Positions 1-5,598 of a stretch of 5,663 nt of DNA are shown here, in pieces. The stretch comes from an uncultured Collinsella sp. (GTDB lineage: Bacteria; Actinomycetota; Coriobacteriia; Coriobacteriales; Coriobacteriaceae), in NCBI GenBank assembly GCA_958424475.1, contig CATZTY010000080.1, positions 1 through 5,663 on the forward strand, written 5' to 3'. The notes beneath the pieces are model-generated. The model was given only the letters and a program-made list of their open reading frames with translations. It had not been told where the DNA came from and made no database searches. The translations under genes were made by a program, and so were the position numbers. Numbering within the stretch: the first letter of the stretch is position 1; the number at the start of each line of letters is the position of its first letter.

Positions 1-184
1 TCATCCTGTCTATAGTGTCTTTGACAGGCGGTCGCGGTCCCGTTTGGGGTCGTGGCCGTTTTGTTGTGGGTCAAATATGAACGTTGTGTTAATGAGTCGG
101 TGGACGGTGGTGTTTTTCGGTGAGCGGCGTATCCTTCCAACGGTTTATCTAGTGTGTCAGTTGAAAGGAAGAGGGCGCTCGTCA
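1..184 (+). promoter_or_regulatory. Leader region upstream of larA
   Basis: This stretch holds no convincing gene. A TATAGT hexamer at 11-16 could be a -10 box, but its -35 would fall outside the window. It sits inside a small inverted repeat, CCTGTC at 5-10 and GACAGG at 23-28. A TTGACA hexamer at 21-26 has no acceptable -10 box 16-18 bases downstream. If TATAGT is the promoter, larA would have a leader of roughly 160 bases, long enough for regulation, but I see no strong hairpin or known riboswitch core in it. Promoter assignment is weak. Confidence 0.3.
164..175 (+). promoter_or_regulatory. Ribosome binding site deciding the larA TTG start
   Basis: The purine-rich run AAAGGAAGAGGG ends nine bases before the TTG at 185. 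No ATG lies in this frame between it and the conserved protein region. This site, together with the residue numbering of LarA, selects TTG 185 over the upstream ATG at 44, GTG at 152 and TTG at 161. Confidence 0.7.
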
Positions 185-1462
185 TTGTTTGAATGTGAAC
201 TGCCGTTTGACCGCAAGACGTTGCATCTGGAGCTCGAGGATAAAAACTTCGCCGGTGTGATGGAAGGTCACCAAAACGAGTTTAAGACCACGAAATCGCA
301 GGAAGAGCTGGTAGAGGAGTCGCTTGCCAACCCTTATGGTTCGCCTTCGCTCGAGGAGCTTTGTGCTGGCAAGAAGGATATCGTCATTATTAGCTCCGAT
401 CATACGCGTCCCGTTCCCTCGCGTGTGACGATGCCTATTCTGCTGCATCACATCCACTCCGCTGCGCCCGAGGCTCGCGTGCGTATTCTGGTTGCTACGG
501 GTATGCATCGTCCGTCGACGCACGAGGAGCTTGTCAACAAGTACGGCGAGGAGATCGTTGCCAACGAGGAAATCGTTATGCACGTCGCGACTGACGACAG
601 CATGATGAAAAAGATCGGCACCCTGCCTTCTGGCGGCGAGTGCATCATCAACAAGATTGCCGCCGATTGCGATCTGCTGCTTGCCGAGGGCTTTATTGAG
701 CCGCACTTCTTTGCCGGTTTCTCTGGTAGCCGCAAGTCCGTCCTGCCTGGCATCGCTAGCTACAAGACCATCATGTACAACCACAACGGTCAGTTTGTGA
801 ACGATTCCCATTCGCGTGCCGGCAACCTGTGCCACAACCACGTGAGCGAGGACATGTTTGCCGCTGCCGAGATGGCTCACCTTGCCTTTGTGCTTAACGT
901 GGTGCTCAACGGCAAGCACGAGGTCATCGGCTCCTTTGCCGGCGACATTCACAAGGCGCACGAGGCCGGCTGCGAGTTCGTGAAGAGCCTTGCCGGCGTT
1001 GAGCCCGTCGAGTGCGAGATTGCCATCACCACCAACGGCGGCTACCCGCTCGATCAGAACATCTACCAGGCCGTGAAGGGCATGTGCTCTGCCGAGGCCA
1101 CGCTTCCCGAGGGCGGCGTGATCATCGATGTCGCCGGTTGTGCCGACGGTCACGGCGGCGAGGGCTTCTATCACAACATCGCCGACAACGATCCGGCAGA
1201 GTTTGAGCGTGCCTGCATCGACCGTCCTAAGGACGAGACCCTGCCCGATCAGTGGACGAGCCAGATCTTTGCCCGCATCCTGGCGCATCACCCTGTGATC
1301 ATGGTCACCGACCTGTGCGATCACCAGATGATCAAGGATATGCACATGACGCCGGTCAACACCCTCGAGGAGGCGCTCAAGCTCGCCTTTGAGATGAAGG
1401 GTGCCGATGCCAAGGTGGCCGTCATTCCCGATGGCCTGGGCGTTGTCGTCGCGCAGCACTAG
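185..1462 (+). CDS. larA: Nickel-dependent lactate racemase LarA
   Basis: This cytoplasmic enzyme interconverts D- and L-lactate through hydride transfer to the nickel-pincer nucleotide cofactor. From the TTG start it is 425 residues, against 424 for L. plantarum LarA. With that start the known functional residues fall on exactly the same numbers: Asp72 and Arg75 in SDHTRP, His108 in ATGMHRP, His174 in IEPHFFAGFSG, Lys184 (covalent cofactor attachment) in SRKSVLPGI, the nickel ligand His200 in MYNH, and Tyr294, Gln295 and Lys298 in QNIYQAVKG. Nothing is truncated. The open frame continues upstream to an ATG at 44, but that extension is not family-like. The gene is followed by a lactic-acid-channel candidate in the same direction, and larB and larC lie opposite, which supports lactate as substrate. 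LarA homologues acting on malate or other 2-hydroxyacids exist, so the substrate is inferred while the family is near certain. Confidence 0.95.
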   Translation: MFECELPFDRKTLHLELEDKNFAGVMEGHQNEFKTTKSQEELVEESLANPYGSPSLEELCAGKKDIVIISSDHTRPVPSRVTMPILLHHIHSAAPEARVRILVATGMHRPSTHEELVNKYGEEIVANEEIVMHVATDDSMMKKIGTLPSGGECIINKIAADCDLLLAEGFIEPHFFAGFSGSRKSVLPGIASYKTIMYNHNGQFVNDSHSRAGNLCHNHVSEDMFAAAEMAHLAFVLNVVLNGKHEVIGSFAGDIHKAHEAGCEFVKSLAGVEPVECEIAITTNGGYPLDQNIYQAVKGMCSAEATLPEGGVIIDVAGCADGHGGEGFYHNIADNDPAEFERACIDRPKDETLPDQWTSQIFARILAHHPVIMVTDLCDHQMIKDMHMTPVNTLEEALKLAFEMKGADAKVAVIPDGLGVVVAQH

Positions 1463-1471
1463 TACGCGGCC

Positions 1472-1486
1472 TAAACGAATCGTTTA
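1472..1486. repeat. 15-base perfect palindrome between larA and the channel gene
   Basis: TAAACGAATCGTTTA consists of two exact 7-base half-sites around a single central A, placed 10 to 24 bases after the larA stop codon. The size and symmetry resemble operators of TetR-type and other dimeric regulators. A TATAAC hexamer overlaps its right end (1485-1490) but has no -35 partner. In RNA it would form only a weak, AT-rich hairpin without a U-run, so it is not a good terminator. The function is unknown. Confidence 0.45.
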
Positions 1487-1511
1487 TAACCGACAAGAAA
1501 GATAAGGTTTT

Positions 1512-2243
1512 ATGCTTACCAAACTCCTCTGCGAATTCGGCGCAACTGCCCTCATGATCATCTTTGGCGTGGGCGTGCACTGCGATACCGTGCTCAAGGG
1601 CACCAAGTATCAGGGCTCCGGCCACATGTTTGCCATCACCACTTGGTCTTTTGGCATCTCGGTCTGCCTGTTTGTCTTTGGCGGTGCCGTGTGCATGAAC
1701 CCCGCCATGGTGCTTGCCCAGTGCATCGTAGGCCTGGTGCCGTGGAGTAGCTGCATCCCCTTCATGATTGCCGATATGCTCGGCGGCTTTGTGGGCGCCG
1801 TAATCGCTTGGCTTATGTATGCCGATGAGTTCAAGGCTTCCGATGGCGTCGTCGATCCCATTGCCCAGCGCAATATCTTCTCGACCAACCCCACCACCGA
1901 GGGTACGAACTATGCCCGTAATTTCTTCTGCGAGGCTATCTGCACTTTTGTGTTCATCAGCGCCATCCTTGCTGCTGCTAACCGTGCTGGCGAGAACGTC
2001 CTGATGCTCGCTATCTGCGTCGGCCTGATCGTTTGGGCCGTTGGCATGGGCATGGGCGGCATCACCGGCTTCGCCATGAACCAAGCCCGTGACCTTGGTC
2101 CTCGTATGGCCTATCAGGTGCTGCCGATCAAGAACAAGGCTGACAACAACTGGAAGTACGGCCTGCTCGTTCCTGGCATCGCTCCGTTTGTCGGCGCCGC
2201 TCTGGCTGCACTGTTTGTGCATGGTTTCTTGGGCATGTTCTAG
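1512..2243 (+). CDS. larD: MIP-family channel, probable lactic-acid facilitator LarD
   Basis: This is an integral membrane channel of 243 residues, normal for the aquaglyceroporin family. Six hydrophobic segments are visible, at roughly 7-24, 40-60, 84-105, 138-156, 165-188 and 216-240, with the family glutamates Glu8 and Glu141 in the first and fourth. The first half-helix box is Asn-Pro-Ala at 63-65. The second is Asn-Gln-Ala at 190-192, followed by the expected Arg193 and Asp194 and the family run GPR. GITGFAMNQARDLGPR and the following YQVLPI resemble glycerol facilitators and the L. plantarum channel LarD (GlpF1), which carries lactic acid. It starts 49 bases after larA in the same direction, with a modest AAGG ribosome site four bases before ATG, so co-transcription is likely. 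Lactic acid as cargo is inferred from context; glycerol or another small neutral solute is the alternative. Confidence 0.85.
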   Translation: MLTKLLCEFGATALMIIFGVGVHCDTVLKGTKYQGSGHMFAITTWSFGISVCLFVFGGAVCMNPAMVLAQCIVGLVPWSSCIPFMIADMLGGFVGAVIAWLMYADEFKASDGVVDPIAQRNIFSTNPTTEGTNYARNFFCEAICTFVFISAILAAANRAGENVLMLAICVGLIVWAVGMGMGGITGFAMNQARDLGPRMAYQVLPIKNKADNNWKYGLLVPGIAPFVGAALAALFVHGFLGMF

Positions 2244-2267
2244 TCCAAGACAATTGATATAACGCCC

Positions 2268-2394
2268 GGGTCCGGCATAGGTTAACTTTCCGCCGCGTCC
2301 TCGGACATGCAAGAAGCTCCCGCTGCGCACTTCGTGCGGCGGGAGCTTCTTGCGTCCTGCGGAGTGCGGCGGAAAGTTAACCTATGCCGGACCC
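2268..2394. repeat. 127-base nested palindrome between convergent operons
   Basis: The outer arms 2268-2296 and 2366-2394 are 29 bases each and perfectly complementary, and they contain GGTTAAC / GTTAACC. The inner arms 2309-2323 and 2339-2353 are 15 bases and also perfect. Both pairs share one symmetry centre at 2331. The 12-base segments between them (2297-2308 and 2354-2365) mostly do not pair, giving a symmetric internal loop. No target-site duplication is visible at the ends and no transposase lies within it. It is far larger than a terminator needs. It could be a repeated extragenic palindrome or a small non-autonomous mobile element surrounding a terminator. Confidence 0.9.
2309..2353. 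terminator. Probable bidirectional terminator hairpin
   Basis: A 15-base perfect stem starts GCAAGAAGCTCCCGC and ends in the complementary GCGGGAGCTTCTTGC, with a short GC-rich apical hairpin (CGCAC, TTC, GTGCG). Each strand ends in CTTCTT, an imperfect U-rich tail, so it could stop the larA-larD transcript on the plus strand and the larB-larC-tetR transcript on the minus strand. It lies 66 bases past the channel gene stop. The lack of a pure U-run makes its efficiency uncertain. Confidence 0.6.
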
Positions 2395-2549
2395 TGCGGG
2401 AATCCAGCTGCGTTCGAACAAGCAACCAACATATATATCTGAATTTGGATGTGGTGGGCACTTTGTTGTTAGGCGCTTTGAGGTGCGAGTGACACTTTGG
2501 GGTGCGCGGAGCCCTGGGTTGGGTCGATGATTTGGGATGAGCTTCTTAC
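2395..2549. other. Intergenic spacer without a recognisable gene
   Basis: This is an AT-richer spacer after the tetR stop codon. It contains a degenerate direct repeat: CTTTGAGGTGCG at 2476-2487 and CTTTGGGGTGCG at 2495-2506 differ at one base, with a weaker CTTTGTTGTTAG at 2461-2472. An alternating purine-pyrimidine ATATATAT run lies near 2430-2437. I see no RNA gene and no credible small protein. Confidence 0.5.
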
Positions 2550-3089
2550 TTAGGTGAAGAGGGGCTTTATGGCTGAGAGGTAGTCTTTGGCTACGTCGGC
2601 TTTGTTTGCTTGGAAGTTGTGCCAGGCCCACCATTGGACCATTCCTACAAAGCTTGAGGCTATGTGGTGTAGTAGGAAGCTTCGGTCCATGGTGGCGGCG
2701 GGGCCGTTTGGGTCGGTAGGGACGGTTTCGGCTGCGCGCGACATGATGGTCTTGCGGAGGCTGTCGGCGAAGACGCGTGAGCCGGCGCCGGCTACGAGGG
2801 CTCGAACGCCCTGGCGGCGCTCCCAGAGGTTGTTGAGGATATGCTCGACCTGTACGAGTGGGTCGTCGAGGGGCGTACCGTCATCGTCGAGGGCATGGGT
2901 GCAGATATCGCGCACGAGCTCAGCGAGCAGGTCATCTTTGCTTTTGAAGAGGCCGTAGAACGTGGCCCGACCTACGTGGGCGCGAGCGATGATATCGCCG
3001 ACGGTGATCTTGCCGTAGTCCTCTTCGCGCAGTAGCTCGGAGAACGCCGTAACGATGGCAGTGCGGCTTTTTGCCTTGCGGGCATCCAT
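2550..3089 (-). CDS. TetR/AcrR-family transcriptional regulator
   Basis: This 179-residue protein has the standard layout of the family. The N-terminal DNA-binding domain carries the helix-turn-helix at about 29-50 (TVGDIIARAHVGRATFYGLF), followed by KSKDDLL. The helical ligand/dimer domain (about 65-179) contains a Trp-rich segment, VQWWAWHNF, at 151-159. The ATG at 3089 is chosen because the family-like sequence begins there. The open frame runs upstream to 3302, but that part is Arg-rich and lies wholly inside larC. The start lies two bases past the larC stop codon with no clear ribosome site, suggesting translational coupling as third gene of larB-larC-tetR. It probably controls the lar genes in response to a small ligand. 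Candidate operators are the inverted repeat before larB and the palindrome between larA and the channel gene. Ligand and targets are inferred. Confidence 0.9.
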   Translation of the reverse strand: MDARKAKSRTAIVTAFSELLREEDYGKITVGDIIARAHVGRATFYGLFKSKDDLLAELVRDICTHALDDDGTPLDDPLVQVEHILNNLWERRQGVRALVAGAGSRVFADSLRKTIMSRAAETVPTDPNGPAATMDRSFLLHHIASSFVGMVQWWAWHNFQANKADVAKDYLSAIKPLFT

Positions 3090-3091
3090 GG

Positions 3092-4009
3092 CTATGCGTC
3101 CGCGTGAACGAGCAGGCAGCGGAGCGTGCCGGAGCAACCCTCGTAGGGGCGCTTGCCGGCGCCGTAGCCGACGGCTTCGATGCGGTAGCGTGAGGGCAGT
3201 TGGTCGGACGTACGCAGCGCGGTGACGATGGCGGCGCCCGTGGGCGTCACGAGCTCGCCGGCGACCGGTGCAGGCGTGAGGGCGATATTGCCCGCCTGAC
3301 ACAGGTTGACGACAGCGGGGACGGGAATGGGCATGAGGCCGTGGGCGCAGCGAATGGTGCCGTGGCCCTCGGAAAGCGACTCGACCACGATGTCCTCAAT
3401 ACCTAGGTCGTCGAGGCAGATGGCGACAGAGCAGACGTCGACGATGGAGTCGACGGCGCCCACCTCGTGGAACATGACGGTCTCGGGCGTTTTGCCGTGG
3501 GCCTTGGCCTCGGCGGCGGCGAGCGCGGTAAAGATGGCGAGCGCACGACGCTTAGCGCCATCGCTTAGCTGCGAGCCGTCGATGATGGCGGTGACGTCCG
3601 CCAAAGAACGGTGGTGATGGTGGTGGGCGTGATGATGGCCCTCGTGGCCATGGCCGTGGGCCTCATGGTCATGTTCGTGCGTGTGCTCGTGTTCGTGCTC
3701 ATCATGGTCATGATGGTGGTGCTCATGCTCGTGCGTGTGCTCGGCAGCTGCTTCGTTGCCGTAGAGCCAGGCCATATCGTGATCGTGGTTCTCGAGCTCC
3801 TCTGCAAGCTGGACGTCGAAATCGCAGGCGTCGATGCCATGCTTGTTTGCACGCGTGACGGCGATCGAAAAGCCGTCGACCGGCAGCGTGGCGAGCTGTT
3901 CGCGCAGGTGTTCCTCGCTGGCGCCCAGGTCGAGCAGGGCCGCGACGGTCATATCGCCACTGATGCCCGAGGTGCCGTCGATGATAAGCGTATGCTGATG
4001 GTTGGACAT
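3092..4009 (-). CDS. larC: Nickel-pincer cofactor synthesis protein LarC, LarC1 region only
   Basis: LarC is the CTP-dependent cyclometallase that inserts nickel into the pincer nucleotide used by LarA. This 305-residue protein shows the N-terminal LarC1 signatures: DGTSGISGDM at 11-20, the His-rich stretch at about 90-133 (25 His in 44 residues) leading into HRSLADV, FHEVGAVDSIVD at 180-191, CAHGLMPIPVPA at 221-232 and GELVTPTGAA at 251-260. It then stops after YGAGKRP and a final strand-like GTLRCLLVH. Family proteins continue about 100-150 residues further through LarC2, which in L. plantarum is reached by programmed frameshifting and holds the CTP site. Here the following DNA encodes a TetR regulator in another frame, so LarC2 is absent from this locus. 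The start is well supported by AAGGAG six bases before ATG. The protein is either a LarC1-only variant or is completed by a LarC2 encoded elsewhere. Confidence 0.9.
   Translation of the reverse strand: MSNHQHTLIIDGTSGISGDMTVAALLDLGASEEHLREQLATLPVDGFSIAVTRANKHGIDACDFDVQLAEELENHDHDMAWLYGNEAAAEHTHEHEHHHHDHDEHEHEHTHEHDHEAHGHGHEGHHHAHHHHHRSLADVTAIIDGSQLSDGAKRRALAIFTALAAAEAKAHGKTPETVMFHEVGAVDSIVDVCSVAICLDDLGIEDIVVESLSEGHGTIRCAHGLMPIPVPAVVNLCQAGNIALTPAPVAGELVTPTGAAIVTALRTSDQLPSRYRIEAVGYGAGKRPYEGCSGTLRCLLVHADA
3611..3743 (-). repeat. Low-complexity His-rich coding tract in larC
   Basis: Codons for His alternate with Glu, Asp, Gly and Thr. A 15-base unit, TCGTGCGTGTGCTCG on the plus strand, occurs exactly at 3675-3689 and 3729-3743, 54 bases (18 codons) apart. 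It encodes EHTHEH at residues 90-95 and again at 108-113. This points to growth of the tract by in-frame duplication. Such tracts bind nickel in several nickel chaperones, and His-rich regions are known in LarC. Confidence 0.8.
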
Positions 4010-4015
4010 GGAATG

Positions 4016-4021
4016 CTCCTT
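4016..4021 (-). promoter_or_regulatory. Ribosome binding site of larC overlapping the larB stop codon
   Basis: On the minus strand AAGGAG lies six bases before the larC ATG and overlaps the TAA stop of larB (4020-4022). It is a near-consensus site, fixes the larC start at 4009, and implies that larB and larC are translated from one message. Confidence 0.85.
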
Positions 4022-4802
4022 AACGGGCGCGGGGTGTGCCGGCGCTCAGATGGTTGATAAGACTTGCCTGGTAGGCGGCACCAAAGCCGTTGTCGATATT
4101 GACGACCGAAACGCCGCTGGCGCAGGAGTTGAGCATGGCGAGTAGCGCGGCTACGCCACCAAAGCTCGCGCCGTAACCCACGCTGGTGGGAACGGCGATG
4201 ACCGGACAGCTCACCAGGCCGCCGACAACGCTCGCCAGTGCGCCCTCCATGCCGGCAATGGCGATGACCACCTGTGCCTGGGCAAGCTCCTCGGCATGCG
4301 CGAGCAGACGGTGCAGGCCGGCGACACCCACGTCGTAGAGGCGGTCGACCTCGTTGCCATAGAACTCGGCCGTCAATGCGGCTTCCTCGGCGACGGGCAG
4401 GTCGCTCGTGCCGGCGCAGGCGACGACGATGCGTCCGTTGCCGGTAGGGGAGGGCTTGCCTCCCACGAGGGCAAGCTGTGCGTCCGGGACATATCCCAGG
4501 TCGATGCCGTTGTCGAGAAGCTCCGAGGTGCGGTCTGCCTTTTCGGCTTCCAGGCGCGTGACCAGGATGCGCTCCTGGCCGGCATCGTGCAGCGCTTCGA
4601 TAATGGCGGCAATCTGCTCGGCGGTTTTACCGGCGCCGTAGACAACCTCGCCGGCTCCCTGGCGCACCCCGCGCGAAAGATCGAGCTGCGCAAAACCCAG
4701 ATCGGCGGTTGGCGCCGTCTGGATGCGCGTAAGCGCGTCGGCAGGGGCGACTGATCCGCCGGCAACATCGCTCAGCAGCTGCTCAAGATCTCGTTTATCC
4801 AT
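4020..4802 (-). CDS. larB: Pyridinium-3,5-biscarboxylic acid mononucleotide synthase LarB
   Basis: LarB performs the first committed step of nickel-pincer cofactor synthesis: it carboxylates the pyridinium ring of nicotinic acid adenine dinucleotide and hydrolyses off AMP. The protein is 260 residues from ATG 4802, near the usual 250 or so. The N-terminal part contains GEVVYGAGKTAEQ (51-63). The C-terminal half is PurE-like: GTSDLPVAEEA at 131-141, YDVGVAGLHRLL at 156-167, AIAGMEGALASVVGGL at 181-196, PTSVGYGASFGG at 205-216, and LNSCASGVSVVNIDNGFG at 224-241. Cys227 matches the catalytic Cys221 described for L. plantarum LarB. An in-frame ATG 11 codons upstream exists, but the GAAGGGA ribosome site about six bases before 4802 and family length favour the shorter form. 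It is the first gene of the larB-larC-tetR unit. Confidence 0.95.
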   Translation of the reverse strand: MDKRDLEQLLSDVAGGSVAPADALTRIQTAPTADLGFAQLDLSRGVRQGAGEVVYGAGKTAEQIAAIIEALHDAGQERILVTRLEAEKADRTSELLDNGIDLGYVPDAQLALVGGKPSPTGNGRIVVACAGTSDLPVAEEAALTAEFYGNEVDRLYDVGVAGLHRLLAHAEELAQAQVVIAIAGMEGALASVVGGLVSCPVIAVPTSVGYGASFGGVAALLAMLNSCASGVSVVNIDNGFGAAYQASLINHLSAGTPRAR

Positions 4803-4846
4803 ATATGTTCCCTTCGACGGCGCAAAGTCTAGCACTCAAAAGGTAT

Positions 4847-4880
4847 GTTTCCGAACACTAAGACAAAATTGTTCGGAAAC
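4847..4880. promoter_or_regulatory. Operator-like inverted repeat in front of larB
   Basis: Two exact 11-base half-sites, GTTTCCGAACA (4847-4857) and TGTTCGGAAAC (4870-4880), are separated by 12 bases. Each half also contains the small palindrome TTC-C-GAA or TTC-G-GAA, with centres 23 bases apart. It lies 45 to 78 bases upstream of the larB start, next to a possible -10 box, which suits a repressor site, perhaps for the TetR protein of this operon. Read as RNA on the minus strand it is an 11-base-pair hairpin followed by ATACCTTTT, so it could instead be a weak serB terminator. Both readings may be true. Confidence 0.55.
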
Positions 4881-4884
4881 TATA
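4879..4884 (-). promoter_or_regulatory. Possible -10 box of the larB operon
   Basis: On the minus strand the hexamer is TATAGT, preceded by CTGTCC, and it overlaps the start of the inverted repeat by two bases. The predicted transcript start would fall inside the repeat, giving a leader of about 70 bases. No good -35 box is found 15-18 bases upstream, so the promoter would be weak or activator-dependent. An alternative pairing, TTTGTC with TACCTT, lies further downstream and is no better. Confidence 0.3.
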
Positions 4885-4916
4885 GGACAGACTGATTCAA
4901 TTGTTGGGCGAACTTG

Positions 4917-5552
4917 CTAGTCGCGCAGGATGATGTCCATGGCGAGCATCAGGTTGCGCTCGTCGATGGCAAACGGGGCGGCTTCGCGCGTCTTGGGCTT
5001 GGCGCAAAACGCGATGCCCGTACCCGCGGCCTGAATCATGGGGATGTCGTTGGCGCCGTCGCCGATCGCGACGGTGTGGGCCATGTCGACACCGCACTCA
5101 ACTGCCCAATCCAGCAGCTGGATGAGCTTGGATTCCTTGGTCACAATGTTTGCCGCCAGCTTGCCGGTGAGCTTGCCGTCCACGACCTCCAGGCGGTTAG
5201 CGAGGCAAAAGTCGATGCCCGCGGCGGTCACGATCTTGTCGGCGACCTCGTGAAAGCCGCCGCTTACCACGCCAACCTTCCAGCCCTTGCTGTGTGCCGA
5301 GCGCACAAGCTCCAGCGCGCCGGGGGTAAATGTCACGCGCTCAAAGGTGCGCTCGAACACACTCTCGTCCAGGTCGGCGAGCAGCCCCACGCGCTCCTCG
5401 AGCGCCTGCTTAAAGTCGAGCTCGCCGCGCATGGCGCGTTCGGTGATCTGTGCAACTTGCTCGCCCACGCCGGCCTCCTCGCCCAACAGGTCGATGACTT
5501 CCTGGTTGATGAGCGTGGAGTCGATATCCATAACGATGAGGCGTGCAGTCAT
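4917..5552 (-). CDS. serB: Phosphoserine phosphatase SerB
   Basis: This cytoplasmic HAD-superfamily enzyme hydrolyses O-phosphoserine to serine, the last step of serine synthesis from 3-phosphoglycerate. The 211-residue length is that of the single-domain form without an N-terminal ACT domain. HAD motifs are complete. Motif I is MDIDSTL, with nucleophile Asp9 and acid/base Asp11. Glu18 and Arg54 match the substrate-binding residues of the Methanocaldococcus jannaschii enzyme. Motif II is VVSGGF with Ser97, motif III is the lysine region TKESK (138-142), and motif IV is GDGANDIPM with Asp165 and Asp169. The ATG at 5552 has GGAAAGG eight bases upstream. A longer in-frame start at 5597 adds 15 residues unlike the family and lacks such a site. 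It is oriented like larB but separated by 114 bases that include a hairpin, so it is probably its own transcription unit. Confidence 0.95.
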   Translation of the reverse strand: MTARLIVMDIDSTLINQEVIDLLGEEAGVGEQVAQITERAMRGELDFKQALEERVGLLADLDESVFERTFERVTFTPGALELVRSAHSKGWKVGVVSGGFHEVADKIVTAAGIDFCLANRLEVVDGKLTGKLAANIVTKESKLIQLLDWAVECGVDMAHTVAIGDGANDIPMIQAAGTGIAFCAKPKTREAAPFAIDERNLMLAMDIILRD

Positions 5553-5598
5553 GGCGGGCCTTTCCGAGTGCAGTTGTATTGGGGCATATTGTCGCACG

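Noticed and set aside
44..184. N-terminal extension of LarA from the ATG at 44
   Set aside because: The extra 47 residues do not look like LarA, the ATG lacks a ribosome site, and TTG 185 gives exact family length and numbering.
182..1459. Long open frame (425 codons) on the minus strand opposite larA
   Set aside because: It mirrors larA, whose residues are all accounted for. Codon bias in GC-rich genes leaves the antisense frame free of stops, and the predicted protein resembles no family.
1485..1490. TATAAC as an internal promoter -10 for the channel gene
   Set aside because: No -35 box lies at proper spacing, and the transcript start would leave almost no room before the ribosome site.
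1422..2330. 302-codon open frame on the minus strand opposite the channel gene
   Set aside because: It is antisense to a clear MIP channel, has a low-complexity His/Ala/Asp composition, and runs into the palindrome.
2307..2492. Small plus-strand frame of 61 codons crossing the palindrome
   Set aside because: It begins inside the inverted repeat, has no ribosome site, and its sequence is dictated by the repeat arms.
3090..3302. N-terminal extension of the TetR protein
   Set aside because: The 71 added residues are Arg-rich and lie entirely within larC in another frame, and the canonical TetR N-terminus begins at the ATG at 3089.
3611..4057. Plus-strand frame predicting a very hydrophobic Val/Met-rich protein that looks membrane-spanning
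   Set aside because: It is the reverse complement of the His/Asp/Glu codon tract of larC, which necessarily reads as Val, Met and Leu codons. It has no family resemblance.
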